Shown here: one piece after another, positions 1-8,886 of the stretch
Numbering within the stretch: position 1 is the first letter of the stretch
Layout: each line of letters starts with the position of its first letter
Source of the DNA: Pseudaminobacter salicylatoxidans
GTDB lineage: Bacteria; Pseudomonadota; Alphaproteobacteria; Rhizobiales; Rhizobiaceae
DNA: 64,000 nucleotides
Assembly (NCBI RefSeq): GCF_003148475.1
Contig: NZ_QGGG01000005.1
Location: 124,001-188,000 of the forward strand
Direction: 5' to 3'
The notes under the pieces: generated by a model
Database searches by the model: none
What the model saw: the letters and a program-made list of their open reading frames with translations, nothing else
What the model was told of the DNA's origin: nothing
Translations under genes and position numbers: made by a program

Positions 1-2547
1 TGCTACCGTCATGGCGGACCGCTCACCGTCACCGACGCCAATGTGATGCTGGGCAAGCTGATGCCGGAATATTTCCCGGCGATCTTCGGGCCGGAGCAGA
101 ACGAGCGGCTGGATGCCGAGACCGTGCGCCGCCTGTTCACCGGGGTGGCCGACGAACTGGGCGACGGGCGCGCGCCGGAAGAGGTCGCCGACGGCTTCAT
201 CCGCATCGCCATCGCCAATATGGTCGAGGCCATCAAGAAGATTTCCGTCCAGCGCGGCTATGACGTGACGCGCTATGCGCTGAACTGCTTCGGTGGCGCC
301 GGCGGCCAGCATGCTTGCCTGGTGGCCGATGCACTGGGCATGAAGAACATCCTCCTGCATCCCATGTCGGGCCTGCTGTCGGCTTATGGCATGGGCCTGG
401 CCGACATCCGCGCCACCCGCCAGAAGGCGCTCGACGCCGCGCTGGAGCAGGATGTAGTTGCCCCGCTCCACACGCTGGGCGCGGAATTGAAGCGCGAATG
501 CCTTGCCGATCTCGCGGCCCAGGGCATCGCCGAGGCCAAGACGCACACCTATCTGCGTGCGCATATCCGCTACGCCGGCACCGACACCATCATCCCCGTC
601 GAAGCTGGTTTCGATGCCGGCGAGACGGCCGCCCGCCTGCGCGGCGAGTTCGAGATGCTGCACAAGCGTCGCTTTGGTTTCGTGGACGAAACGAAGGCGC
701 TGGTGATCGATGCCGTAGAGGTCGAGACTGTCGGCGGCGGCGGGGACGACCCCGAAACGACCCTTGCCGCAAGTACCTCCGAAGAGGTTACGGCCACGCG
801 GCGCACGCGCTTCTTCTCGCAAGGGAAGTTCCACGACGCGGCTGTAATCCTGCGCGACGAGCTTGCCCCCGGCCATCTCGTGTCCGGTCCGGCCATTATC
901 ATCGAGCAGAACCAGACCGTCGTCATCGAGGATGGCTGGCAGGCCGAACTGACGGCGCTGGACCACATCGTGCTGAAGCGCGTGAAAGCGCTGGCTACCG
1001 AGGCCGCCATCGGCACGGACGCCGATCCGATCATGCTGGAGATCTTCAATAATCTCTTCATGTCGATCGCCGAACAGATGGGCGTCACGCTGCAGAACAC
1101 CGCCTATTCGGTCAACATCAAGGAGCGGCTGGATTTCTCCTGCGCCGTCTTCGACGCAGCCGGCAATCTGGTGGCCAATGCGCCGCACATGCCCGTGCAT
1201 CTCGGTTCGATGGATGCCTCCGTGGCCACCGCGATCCGCGAAAACAAGGTGATCCGCCCCGGCGACGTGTTCCTCATCAACGCACCCTACAATGGCGGCA
1301 CCCACCTGCCGGACCTCACCGTCTGCACGCCTGTGTTCGACAAGGCGGGCAGCACGATACGCTTCTGGGTGGCCAGCCGCGGCCACCATGCCGACATCGG
1401 CGGCATTGCGCCCGGCTCCATGTCGCCATTGGCCACCAATATCGAGGAAGAAGGCATCTATATCGACAATTTCAAGCTCGTCGATGCCGGCCGCTTCCGC
1501 GAGGCCGAGCTTTCGGCCCTGCTCACCGGCGGGCGTTACCCGGTGCGCAACCTGATCCAGAACGTCAACGACCTGAAGGCGCAGATCGCGGCCAATGAAA
1601 AGGGCGTGGCCGAGCTCGACAAGATGATCGCGCAGTTCGGCGAGGAGGTGGTCGAGGCCTATATGGGCCACGTGCAGGACAATGCCGCAGAAAGCGTGCG
1701 CCGCGTGCTCGACCAGCTTCCGGATGGCGAATTCGCCTATGAGATGGACCAGGGGTCGTGGATCAGGGTGAAGATAACGATCGACCGGCAAACGCGCGAG
1801 GCCACCGTCGATTTCACCGGCACCTCCGATCAGCGACCCGACAACTTCAACGCGCCGCAGCCGGTAACGCGGGCGGCCGTGCTCTACGTCTTCCGCCTGC
1901 TGGTCGATGGCGACATTCCGATGAATGCCGGCTGCCTGCGGCCGATCCGCCTCGTGGTGCCGGAAGGCTCGATGCTGGCGCCGCACTATCCGGCGGCGGT
2001 CGTGGCCGGCAATGTCGAGGTGAGCCAGGCGGTGACCAACTGCCTGCTGGGCGCCACCGGGGCGATGGCCGCCGCGCAGGGCACCATGAACAATCTCACC
2101 TTCGGCAACGACGAATACCAGTATTACGAGACGATCTGTTCCGGCGCACCTGCCGGACCCGGCTTCTCTGGCGCGAATGCGGTTCATACCCACATGACCA
2201 ATTCACGCCTGACCGACCCGGAAATACTGGAATCGCGCTTCCCCGTGGTGCTGGAAGATTTCCACATCCGCCCGGATTCCGGCGGTCGCGGAAAATGGTC
2301 GGCCGGAAACGGCACGCAGCGCACCATCCGCGCGCGTGAAAAGCTCGAATTCGCGATCCTGAGCGGCCATCGCCGCGTCGCGCCCTTCGGGCTGGAGGGT
2401 GGCGAACCGGGCCAGCTCGGCAAGAACCTCGTGCGCCGCGTCGACGGCTCGGTCGAGACGCTGGGCGGCTGCGCCCAGACCGTTCTCGAAGCCGGCGAAG
2501 CCTTCACCATCGTCACCCCGACCGGCGGCGGCTACGGCAAGGCCTGA
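1..2547 (+). CDS. Hydantoinase / 5-oxoprolinase fusion protein, 5' end outside window
   Basis: The reading frame is open from base 1 (it begins CYRHGGPLTVTDANV), so the visible part is a C-terminal fragment of about 848 residues and an internal ATG is not the true start. The first ~330 residues are the end of a HyuA domain. From about residue 345 a HyuB domain begins (DPIMLEIFNNLFMSIAEQMG), with conserved NAPYNGGTHLPDL and RGHHADIGG motifs. HyuA-HyuB fusions are typical of ATP-dependent 5-oxoprolinases, which open a cyclic amide or imide ring. N-methylhydantoinase or acetophenone-carboxylase relatives share the fold, so the substrate is uncertain. A long perfect hairpin follows the stop codon. 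Confidence 0.85.
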   Translation, partial: CYRHGGPLTVTDANVMLGKLMPEYFPAIFGPEQNERLDAETVRRLFTGVADELGDGRAPEEVADGFIRIAIANMVEAIKKISVQRGYDVTRYALNCFGGAGGQHACLVADALGMKNILLHPMSGLLSAYGMGLADIRATRQKALDAALEQDVVAPLHTLGAELKRECLADLAAQGIAEAKTHTYLRAHIRYAGTDTIIPVEAGFDAGETAARLRGEFEMLHKRRFGFVDETKALVIDAVEVETVGGGGDDPETTLAASTSEEVTATRRTRFFSQGKFHDAAVILRDELAPGHLVSGPAIIIEQNQTVVIEDGWQAELTALDHIVLKRVKALATEAAIGTDADPIMLEIFNNLFMSIAEQMGVTLQNTAYSVNIKERLDFSCAVFDAAGNLVANAPHMPVHLGSMDASVATAIRENKVIRPGDVFLINAPYNGGTHLPDLTVCTPVFDKAGSTIRFWVASRGHHADIGGIAPGSMSPLATNIEEEGIYIDNFKLVDAGRFREAELSALLTGGRYPVRNLIQNVNDLKAQIAANEKGVAELDKMIAQFGEEVVEAYMGHVQDNAAESVRRVLDQLPDGEFAYEMDQGSWIRVKITIDRQTREATVDFTGTSDQRPDNFNAPQPVTRAAVLYVFRLLVDGDIPMNAGCLRPIRLVVPEGSMLAPHYPAAVVAGNVEVSQAVTNCLLGATGAMAAAQGTMNNLTFGNDEYQYYETICSGAPAGPGFSGANAVHTHMTNSRLTDPEILESRFPVVLEDFHIRPDSGGRGKWSAGNGTQRTIRAREKLEFAILSGHRRVAPFGLEGGEPGQLGKNLVRRVDGSVETLGGCAQTVLEAGEAFTIVTPTGGGYGKA

Positions 2548-2556
2548 TCCCAATTC

Positions 2557-2593
2557 CTGCACGAAAGCGGTTCGGGGAACCGCTTTCGTGCAG
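2557..2593. repeat. Perfect 16-bp inverted repeat after the oxoprolinase gene
   Basis: Arms CTGCACGAAAGCGGTT and AACCGCTTTCGTGCAG flank a CGGGG loop. It starts 10 bases after the stop codon and may act as a terminator, but no T-run follows. The sequence resembles intergenic palindromes common in Rhizobiales. Confidence 0.7.
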
Positions 2594-2604
2594 AAGCGAA
2601 AACC

Positions 2605-2643
2605 GGAGCGCGATGACGGCTTGCAAAACCGCCCCCGCGCTCC
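2605..2643. repeat. Second palindrome, GGAGCGCG ... CGCGCTCC
   Basis: Arms of 8 bp enclose 23 bases that begin ATGACGGCTT. The first arm plus loop start resembles the minus strand of the palindrome at 7695-7731 (GGAGCGTGATGACGGTTT), suggesting a shared intergenic repeat family. Confidence 0.45.
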
Positions 2644-2787
2644 CTCTTTTGTCGAGCGGGATCTTCTCTGCCGACGCAGACCACATGCTCCTCCAGTCGC
2701 GGACTGACAAATCCTCTTCCGGATGCTAAAAGCATCGGTCCAAGGGGCTTGGTCGTCGTTTGAATCGCCGCACAACGAGGAGGTGTC

Positions 2788-3384
2788 ATGGCGAACGAAC
2801 AACGAAGAAGCCTTCGTCAGCGCCTCTTCGCCATTCTGATTGCCGGTATCGGCAGCGCGGCGGCAAGCGTGATTTCCTACGCGGCGGCCATCTATCATGC
2901 GGCCAACCCCGCACCGTTGCGCACGGCGGCAACCGGCGAAATGATCGACACCGGCCAATGGCACATCACCATCGCCGGCGCCCGGATAAGCAATGAACCG
3001 CCGACCGGCATCAAGCCGACCGAGCCGCAAACTTTCCTGCTGGTGGATTTCGAGGCCGACAACCGCTCTGCGGCGTCCACCTTCATTCCCTCGGCGCTTT
3101 TCAGTTTCGACCCGGCGATCCCCGAACTTCCCGAACCGACGATCTATCTCGTCAGGGATCGCTGGATCGCTGGCCCGGTCAATCCCAGGATGCCGGAAAA
3201 ACTCACCGCCGCATGGCAACTGCCACAAGACTATGCCCCGCCGCCCGAGCTGCGTCTACTGGTCGGCAGCCAGATCTACAAGGAGCGCGACAATCTTTAC
3301 GGCGCTTCCAACTGGTTCGACCGCGAGCCGGTGGCGGCGGTCGACCTCGATCTGCCCGACGCAGGCGCGGAGGCCAGGCGATGA
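2788..3384 (+). CDS. Hypothetical anchored protein, first of an overlapping trio
   Basis: The 198-residue protein has a basic N-terminus, one hydrophobic segment at about residues 13-36, and an extracytoplasmic region rich in beta-like stretches (TFLLVDFEADN, ELRLLVGS). A clear ribosome-binding site (GAGGAGGT) precedes the ATG. The layout recalls DUF4352-type Ig-like lipoproteins or anchored domains, but no family can be assigned. Its end overlaps the next gene by four bases, so the three genes to 4513 are probably one operon. Confidence 0.7.
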   Translation: MANEQRRSLRQRLFAILIAGIGSAAASVISYAAAIYHAANPAPLRTAATGEMIDTGQWHITIAGARISNEPPTGIKPTEPQTFLLVDFEADNRSAASTFIPSALFSFDPAIPELPEPTIYLVRDRWIAGPVNPRMPEKLTAAWQLPQDYAPPPELRLLVGSQIYKERDNLYGASNWFDREPVAAVDLDLPDAGAEARR

Positions 3385-3974
3385 GCGGCGGGCTGAAAAA
3401 TGCCGTCGCTCTGTGCCTTGCCATAGCCGCCCTTTACGGCATGCGGCTTTCGACGCCGCTCTACAGCGAAATCGTCTCGCCGGTGGCGGTACCGGGTGTG
3501 CAGGGCAAACCCGCCAAGACAGCCAGATTCGTGATGGGTATCGTCAAGGTCTATCTGGCGCAGGAACTCACCGCGCCGGGGCTCGGTGGCACGCGCACCT
3601 ATACGACCTCCGGCAGATGGCTGGTTATCGAGGCGGCCGCGAAAGCCAGCAGCGAAAGCATCGCGCTGACCTCCGCACAATGGCGCGGGCCGGACGGCAT
3701 ACGCTACGCGATGACCCGGCGCCTTTCCACCACGCCCGGCCTGCTCGGCTCCGAGCGGCTGGAACCGGGTATTCCACGCCCTATCCTGCTGGTCTTCGAA
3801 CTGCCTGAAAACCAGATCGAGGGCGGCACATTGCTGGTTGCCGAAAGCGTCCTCGCACCGCTTTCAGAACAGCTCCAGATCACCATGACGCCCATCGAGG
3901 CAGCCAATATCCATCCGTCGATCACCATCGAACGCGGCGGGCACATCCTGCCCTGGAAGCTGGGGTTCCGGTGA
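3381..3974 (+). CDS. Hypothetical anchored protein, second of the trio
   Basis: The 197-residue product starts at an ATG that overlaps the upstream stop (ATGA), the best reason for choosing this start over longer in-frame options. A hydrophobic segment lies at about residues 7-23. The rest is predicted outside the cytoplasm, with the pattern W-LVIEA ... ILLVFELPEN ... LLVAES. This resembles the organisation of the flanking genes, suggesting distant paralogues. Function unknown. Confidence 0.7.
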   Translation: MSGGLKNAVALCLAIAALYGMRLSTPLYSEIVSPVAVPGVQGKPAKTARFVMGIVKVYLAQELTAPGLGGTRTYTTSGRWLVIEAAAKASSESIALTSAQWRGPDGIRYAMTRRLSTTPGLLGSERLEPGIPRPILLVFELPENQIEGGTLLVAESVLAPLSEQLQITMTPIEAANIHPSITIERGGHILPWKLGFR

Positions 3975-4513
3975 TGGCGACTGAATATCCCAACACGCGC
4001 AAACACTACTGGATCTGCCTGGTCCTGCTGCTGGTGCTCATACCCGCAGCCATTCTCATGCACTCGCGCGGGGCATTTATCGAATGGATCGCGCAAGCAA
4101 GTCAGGAACCCATCACCGTCGAGCGCGGCAAGAGCCAGCCATATGCCGGCGGCAACTGGCGCCTTGTCGACCTCAGCCCGCTTCCCGGCAGGCTACCGGA
4201 CACGAACGTGCTGTTGGCCGAACTGGAAATCGCCATCGACGATCCCGTGCGCATCAAGCAGGCCTTGCCGTGTTCCATCTGGCTGATCGACAAGGACGGC
4301 CGCCGCTGGGAGCCCGCTTTCCTGTCCGAGCCTGTCGTGCGGCAGATGCGCCCGGATGCGGTGGGAAAGCCACATTGCTTCAATCTTCCCGAGATCGCCC
4401 GCGCCGGAACGGTGCAGATGTTCGAAACATTCCTCATTCCGCACGATGCGGAAGGGCTTGCACTTTCCGTGTCTATGACTGGGGAACAGCCGTTGCGCCT
4501 GCTTCTGGAGTAG
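3974..4513 (+). CDS. Hypothetical anchored protein, third of the trio
   Basis: The ATG at 3974 overlaps the previous stop codon; a GTG at 3971 is an alternative start. The 179-residue protein has an N-terminal membrane segment (about residues 10-27) and a soluble region with the trio's recurring layout: VLLAELEIAI, a middle ...PHCFNLPE stretch and a hydrophobic end. Its 3' end overlaps the convergent membrane-protein gene by about 40 bases. No function can be assigned. Confidence 0.7.
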   Translation: MATEYPNTRKHYWICLVLLLVLIPAAILMHSRGAFIEWIAQASQEPITVERGKSQPYAGGNWRLVDLSPLPGRLPDTNVLLAELEIAIDDPVRIKQALPCSIWLIDKDGRRWEPAFLSEPVVRQMRPDAVGKPHCFNLPEIARAGTVQMFETFLIPHDAEGLALSVSMTGEQPLRLLLE

Positions 4514-5750
4514 CGCGGAAGCTACGTCCGGACACGGCATATTCGAGAACCGCCGCCAGCAGCGCGATGCGGATGGCGTTGAACACGATCCCGCCGTCCA
4601 GTTCGACCGGACTCCCCACGAGGACCGACAGCACATCTCCGATCCGCTGCCATGTTTCGAGATCGTATGGCCCGAGATTGTGCAGCGTGCCGTACCAGAT
4701 CCAGGCGCTGAGCCAGGTCGTCGCGCGATAGAGCACGATGAAGGAAAGCAGGGTCGCAAGTCCTGCCCCGGCGACCAGCCTGAGGCAGGTCCAGACCGGA
4801 CGGTAACGCGTGCGATAGCCGCCGAGAAAATGCGCGGCGAAGTCGTGCAGCCATTTGCGCCACGTGGTCGCGCGCGACGGCACAGGCGGTGCGGTCGCAG
4901 GTTTCGCAGACAGATCGTAGCCATAGATGATCGCTGCCATGACCAGCCAGACCATCGGCAACAGGGCGTAGAAGAACAGATTCTGCGCCTGTTCAGCCAA
5001 ACCGGGCTGCCGGAACTCGACCGGCACGAAGCCCCCGGCCGCGTAAGCCTTCATCGACAACCACACCGCGCCTGCTTCCATATTCTCCAGCAGCGAGCCC
5101 GCCCCGATCCAGCCTATGAAATCGTTCTTCCATTTGTCGAGCGCATAGAGGCCGATGAAAATCCAGCTTGCGTCCACCGCCACGATCACCAGCCGCAGCC
5201 ACGGCGACTGAAAGCGCAGGTTGGCGCGCCTGGCCAGCCAGCGCACGAACCAGCAGAACAGGATCGCGGCAATCAGGCTGCGGGAACGGACGAGATCGAA
5301 GATCTGCAGTTTTTCGCCAAAGGCGACGCGGTCGAGCGCCAATCTCGAATATTCCCGGACGGTGTCACCGAGAAATCCCCATGCCGCATAATATGCAAAG
5401 AAGGGGAGGATGGCCGCCGCCGTCACCATCAGCATGCGATCGGCACCGCGATTCCGTGGCGACGGCGCGCCCTGCGGTCCGGCATCCTGCCGAAGCGCGG
5501 CAAGCGCCGGCAATCCCGGACGCAGCACGGCAAACATCGTCACCACGGTGAGAAGCTTGACAAGCACCACGAGCGACAGCACGACCATGCCGCCGAGCGG
5601 GAATTTCAGGCCGGTGGCAACGGCCGCGTCGAGCAGGAGATCGCGCGCGATATAGCCGACCGCCCCGACAAGAAGAAGCTGCGGCCAGAAACGGGCCAGA
5701 AGGCTGACAGTCAATGACAGCAGGCCGCCAATGTCCCTGAGCATCGCCAT
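4473..5750 (-). CDS. Polytopic membrane protein of unknown function
   Basis: The 425-residue protein is rich in hydrophobic segments (roughly eight to nine, for example LTVSLLARFWPQLLLVGAVG and VVLSLVVLVKLLTVVTMFAVL) and has no soluble domain that I recognise. Its 3' end runs about 40 bases into the end of the convergent trio gene, a tail-to-tail overlap. ATG codons at 5750 and 5744 are both possible starts, and neither has a strong ribosome-binding site. It may work with the three anchored proteins, but that rests only on position. Confidence 0.7.
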   Translation of the reverse strand: MAMLRDIGGLLSLTVSLLARFWPQLLLVGAVGYIARDLLLDAAVATGLKFPLGGMVVLSLVVLVKLLTVVTMFAVLRPGLPALAALRQDAGPQGAPSPRNRGADRMLMVTAAAILPFFAYYAAWGFLGDTVREYSRLALDRVAFGEKLQIFDLVRSRSLIAAILFCWFVRWLARRANLRFQSPWLRLVIVAVDASWIFIGLYALDKWKNDFIGWIGAGSLLENMEAGAVWLSMKAYAAGGFVPVEFRQPGLAEQAQNLFFYALLPMVWLVMAAIIYGYDLSAKPATAPPVPSRATTWRKWLHDFAAHFLGGYRTRYRPVWTCLRLVAGAGLATLLSFIVLYRATTWLSAWIWYGTLHNLGPYDLETWQRIGDVLSVLVGSPVELDGGIVFNAIRIALLAAVLEYAVSGRSFRATPEAGATAVPQS

Positions 5751-5809
5751 GCGGCAAAACTAGATGCTTGAACGGCAACTCTCAATAGAAATCTTGCCGG
5801 CCGCTCGCG

Positions 5810-6301
5810 TCAGACCGGAACGGCCAGACCGACCTTAACGCGATCCATGGCAACGAAGGTGCGGAAGCGTTTGACATTGGGGTTGTCGAAGAAAAGCCGG
5901 TGGGTAAGGGCCTCATACTCGGCCATGGAGGAAACGATCACGATCAGGATGAAATCCGCCTCGCCCGTCACGTAGTAGCATTGCTGTACTTCTGGCGCGT
6001 CGACGAATTCACGCTTCGCCTTCCTGATCTGCTCCAGGGTTTCGCTGATGACCTCGACCTCCACGAAGATCGTGATCGACTGGCCCACCGCGCCGGGATC
6101 GACGACGGCCACATTGGCTTCGATCACCCCTTCCTCGGTCATGCGTTTGATGCGCCGCTGGACTGCGGGGGCAGACAGGTTGACCGCCTCGCCGATTGTC
6201 CGCTGCGGCGTGGTGTTGTCGCGCTGCAGCACGGAGAGGATCTTTCGGTCGAATTCATCCAGACTGGCCGGCTTGCCCAACTTGCTCAACGCCCTCTCCA
6301 T
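5810..6301 (-). CDS. Lrp/AsnC-family transcriptional regulator
   Basis: The 163-residue protein has an N-terminal winged HTH (LDEFDRKILSVLQRD through SAPAVQRRIKRMTEEGVI) followed by the RAM/ligand-binding domain (ITIFVEVEV ... CYYVTGEADFILIV). The ATG at 6301 gives the usual family length; an in-frame ATG at 6340 would add 13 atypical residues. It is divergent from the diaminopropionate ammonia-lyase gene. Lrp proteins next to amino-acid catabolic genes usually sense that amino acid, so it probably controls dpaL through the palindrome at 6357. Confidence 0.9.
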   Translation of the reverse strand: MERALSKLGKPASLDEFDRKILSVLQRDNTTPQRTIGEAVNLSAPAVQRRIKRMTEEGVIEANVAVVDPGAVGQSITIFVEVEVISETLEQIRKAKREFVDAPEVQQCYYVTGEADFILIVIVSSMAEYEALTHRLFFDNPNVKRFRTFVAMDRVKVGLAVPV

Positions 6302-6356
6302 ATGAAACAAACTTGCAATTAATCTGGCAAATATCAGCATATTTTTCGGGATGAGT

Positions 6357-6369
6357 GCAATAATATTGC
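6357..6369. promoter_or_regulatory. 13-bp palindrome in the Lrp/dpaL divergent promoter
   Basis: GCAATAATATTGC is a perfect palindrome about 25 bases before the dpaL start. AT-rich palindromes of this kind are typical Lrp/AsnC operators. Binding by the adjacent regulator is inferred from position only. Confidence 0.5.
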
Positions 6370-6393
6370 GCTGAACAAACTGAGGAGGTGCCG

Positions 6394-7581
6394 ATGTTCA
6401 TGCTCAACCCCAATCCCGATTATCGCAAGGCGCTCGATCCGGCGGACGCCGAAACGCTGAGCGTAGCCGAAGCACGCGAAGTCGAGCGCTTCCTCGGCTT
6501 TCGCCAGGGGCACAAGCCCACGCCGCTGGTTTCCCTGCCCGCTCTTGCCAGGGAACTGCGCGTCGGCGCAATCCGGATCAAGGATGAAGGCCATCGTCTC
6601 GGGCTTCGCAGCTTCAAGGCGCTCGGCGGCTCCTATGCGGTGATCCGTCTTGTGCTCGAAGAGGCTGGCAAGCAGCTCGGTCGCAAGGTCGACATCTCGG
6701 AAGTCCAGTCGCCGGAAGTAAAGGCGGTGGCGGAAAAGATCACCGTTTCCTGCGCGACGGACGGAAACCACGGCCGCTCGGTGGCGCAAGGCGCGCAACT
6801 GGTCGGCGCAAACTGCGCCATCTTCGTGCACTCCGGCGTCAGCGATGAGCGGATCGCCGCGATCGCCAGTTTCGGTGCGAAGATGATCCGGGTCGAAGGC
6901 AATTACGACGATTCCGTTGCCGAAGCGACACGAACCGCTGAAGCCAATGGCTGGACGACCGTTTCCGACACCTCCTGGCCGGGCTACGAGCGGGTTCCCA
7001 GCCTGGTGATGCAGGGCTACACGGCGCTGATGAGCGAGGCGCTGCGCGAGATGCCCGAGCCGCCGACCCACGCATTCGTGCAGGCAGGCGTTGGCGGCAT
7101 AGCCGCCGCCGTTGCCGGCCATTTCTCCGTCTTGTACGGAGACAAGCGTCCGTTCCTGACGGTTGTCGATCCGGCCCGCGCCGCATGCCTGTTCGAAAGC
7201 GCCAAGGCCGGCCGGGCCGTGAAGGTGGAGCATGGCGAAGCGACCGTGATGGCCATGCTGGAATGCTACGAGCCTTCGCTGGTGGCGTGGCGCATCCTGT
7301 CGCGCGCCGCCGACGCTTTCATGACGGTCGATGAAGAGGATGCGATCTCGGTCATGAACCGCCTGGCCCGGCCCACCGGCGGCGATCCTGCCGTCGTTGC
7401 CGGTGAAAGCGGCGGCGTCGGTCTCGCGGCCCTGATAAAGGTGGCCAAGGACGAAAACTTGCGCGCGGCGGCGGGCCTGACCGAGACCTCGAGGATATTC
7501 CTCATCAACACCGAAGGTGCGACCGATCCGGCCCTCTACGAGAAGCTGGTCGGCATATCGCCCGACCAGCTGGCCGCCTGA
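6394..7581 (+). CDS. dpaL: Diaminopropionate ammonia-lyase (PLP, fold type II)
   Basis: The enzyme converts 2,3-diaminopropionate to pyruvate and two ammonia molecules using pyridoxal phosphate. The protein is about 395 residues, normal for the family. It shows the PLP-lysine motif LRSFKALGGSY near residue 75, the substrate/asparagine loop TDGNHGRS and the glycine-rich phosphate loop AGVGGIAAAV. A GAGGAGG ribosome-binding site ends five bases before the ATG at 6394; a GTG at 6388 and an ATG at 6400 are alternatives. It is divergent from an Lrp-type regulator, which fits substrate-induced amino-acid catabolism. Confidence 0.9.
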   Translation: MFMLNPNPDYRKALDPADAETLSVAEAREVERFLGFRQGHKPTPLVSLPALARELRVGAIRIKDEGHRLGLRSFKALGGSYAVIRLVLEEAGKQLGRKVDISEVQSPEVKAVAEKITVSCATDGNHGRSVAQGAQLVGANCAIFVHSGVSDERIAAIASFGAKMIRVEGNYDDSVAEATRTAEANGWTTVSDTSWPGYERVPSLVMQGYTALMSEALREMPEPPTHAFVQAGVGGIAAAVAGHFSVLYGDKRPFLTVVDPARAACLFESAKAGRAVKVEHGEATVMAMLECYEPSLVAWRILSRAADAFMTVDEEDAISVMNRLARPTGGDPAVVAGESGGVGLAALIKVAKDENLRAAAGLTETSRIFLINTEGATDPALYEKLVGISPDQLAA

Positions 7582-7694
7582 GACGATAAAGCCTGATCTT
7601 TTCCGAAAGCCGTTTTTCAGTTTTCGCTGACGCGGTCCTTCGGTTCGGGATCATGCCCGGAATACGGGACGAATGCCCGCATCCGGAACACAAG

Positions 7695-7731
7695 TGGAGC
7701 GTGGTGACGTTGAAACCGTCATCACGCTCCA
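7695..7731. repeat. 15-bp inverted repeat, intergenic
   Basis: Arms TGGAGCGTGGTGACG and CGTCATCACGCTCCA differ at one position that can pair as G-U. Seven bases form the loop. Read on the minus strand, it resembles the start of the palindrome at 2605. Confidence 0.6.
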
Positions 7732-7854
7732 TCTGTTTCCTCAAACCCGATCTTGAAACCCGGCCACCTCGCCGGTGCACTGATTGGGTCATCACGTTGT
7801 CGCCGTCCGCGCCGGACGACACGCCGCTCGCTCCCTGAAAGGGCTTGATCGCAC

Positions 7855-7871
7855 TATTATTGCAAATAATA
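7855..7871. promoter_or_regulatory. AT palindrome upstream of the LysR gene, likely autoregulatory site
   Basis: TATTATT-GCA-AATAATA is a perfect 7-bp inverted repeat ending about 31 bases before the LysR start codon. It fits the T-N11-A form of LysR boxes. Confidence 0.5.
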
Positions 7872-7902
7872 ATCTCATCTTTGTTTTCGCAAGATTTAGC
7901 CT

Positions 7903-8832
7903 ATGCGTCTTTCGCTGCGCACCTTGAACTATGTCGTCACCACGGCAGACACCGGCAGCGTCACCGAAGCGGCGCGGCGGCTGCATGTCTCACAGCCTTC
8001 GATTTCGGCGGCAATAGCCCATATGGAAGAGGAAATCGGCGCGCAGATCTTCATACGCCATCATGCCCGCGGCGTGACGCTGACGGTGGCCGGTCGCCGG
8101 GTCGTCAACGATGCCCGGCTCCTGCTCAACCATGCCCGCGATTTCGGGCGCAGCATAAGCTCGCTGAGCGACGGCCTGTCGGGCGAGATCACGGTGGGAA
8201 GCTTCGTCACCCTCGCCACGCGTTTCATGCCCGGCTTGCTTGCCGAGTTCGCCCAACGCGTTCCCGGCATCTCGATCAACCTGGAGGAAGGAAACCAGCA
8301 GGAAATTCTGGATGGGCTTGTTTCAGGGCGCATGGAGATGGCACTGTCTTACGCCTACGCGCTTTCCGACGAGGTCGTCGGCGAGGTGCTGGTGGAGCTG
8401 CCGCCCTATGTGCTGGTTTCGGCAGACCATCCGCTGGCGGGGCGCAGTTCGGTCAGGCTGAAGGAACTCGCAGCCGATCCGTTCATCCTGCTCGACCTGC
8501 CGCACTCGCGCGAATATTTCTTCAGCCTGTTTCTGGCCTGCAAGATCGAGCCGCGCATCGTCTACCGCAGCCGCTCCTATGAGCTGATCCGCGGGCTCGT
8601 CGGCCACGGCCACGGCTATACGATCCACAACGCCGTGCCGGGCACCACCGTCGGCTATGACGGATCACGCATCGCCGTGCTGCCGATCGAGGACAAGCTG
8701 CCGCCGGTCCATGTCATGAGCCTCAGCCTGCGCCGCCAGACCATGCGTCCGGCCGCGAGGATGTTTTCAGATTATCTGCGGGAAGCCTTCGCCCCCGGCG
8801 GCTTGTTCGGAACTCCGCCGGCACGCCCATGA
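7903..8832 (+). CDS. LysR-family transcriptional regulator
   Basis: The 309-residue protein has the LysR N-terminal HTH (LNYVVTTADTGSVTEAARRL, then HVSQPSISAAIAHMEEEIGA) and a C-terminal periplasmic-binding-like effector domain from about residue 90 (GEITVGSFVTLATRFMPGLL). No gene is divergent from it and the downstream CoxG-like gene is convergent, so its target is not obvious. An AT-rich palindrome in its own promoter suggests autoregulation. The effector is unknown. Confidence 0.88.
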   Translation: MRLSLRTLNYVVTTADTGSVTEAARRLHVSQPSISAAIAHMEEEIGAQIFIRHHARGVTLTVAGRRVVNDARLLLNHARDFGRSISSLSDGLSGEITVGSFVTLATRFMPGLLAEFAQRVPGISINLEEGNQQEILDGLVSGRMEMALSYAYALSDEVVGEVLVELPPYVLVSADHPLAGRSSVRLKELAADPFILLDLPHSREYFFSLFLACKIEPRIVYRSRSYELIRGLVGHGHGYTIHNAVPGTTVGYDGSRIAVLPIEDKLPPVHVMSLSLRRQTMRPAARMFSDYLREAFAPGGLFGTPPARP

Positions 8833-8886
8833 GCCGGAAGGGTCGGCACCGCTCGCGGTTGAGCCGGGAGCGGGTCGCCTTGCCGA

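Larger units (their letters stand above)
7582..7902. other. Intergenic region of 321 bases with palindromic repeats
   Basis: No convincing gene is present. The region carries Rhizobiales-type palindromic sequence (for example GATCTTTTCCGAAAGCCG and GATCATGCCCG near 7594-7660), the long palindrome at 7695-7731, and an AT-rich palindrome just upstream of the LysR gene. Confidence 0.6.
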
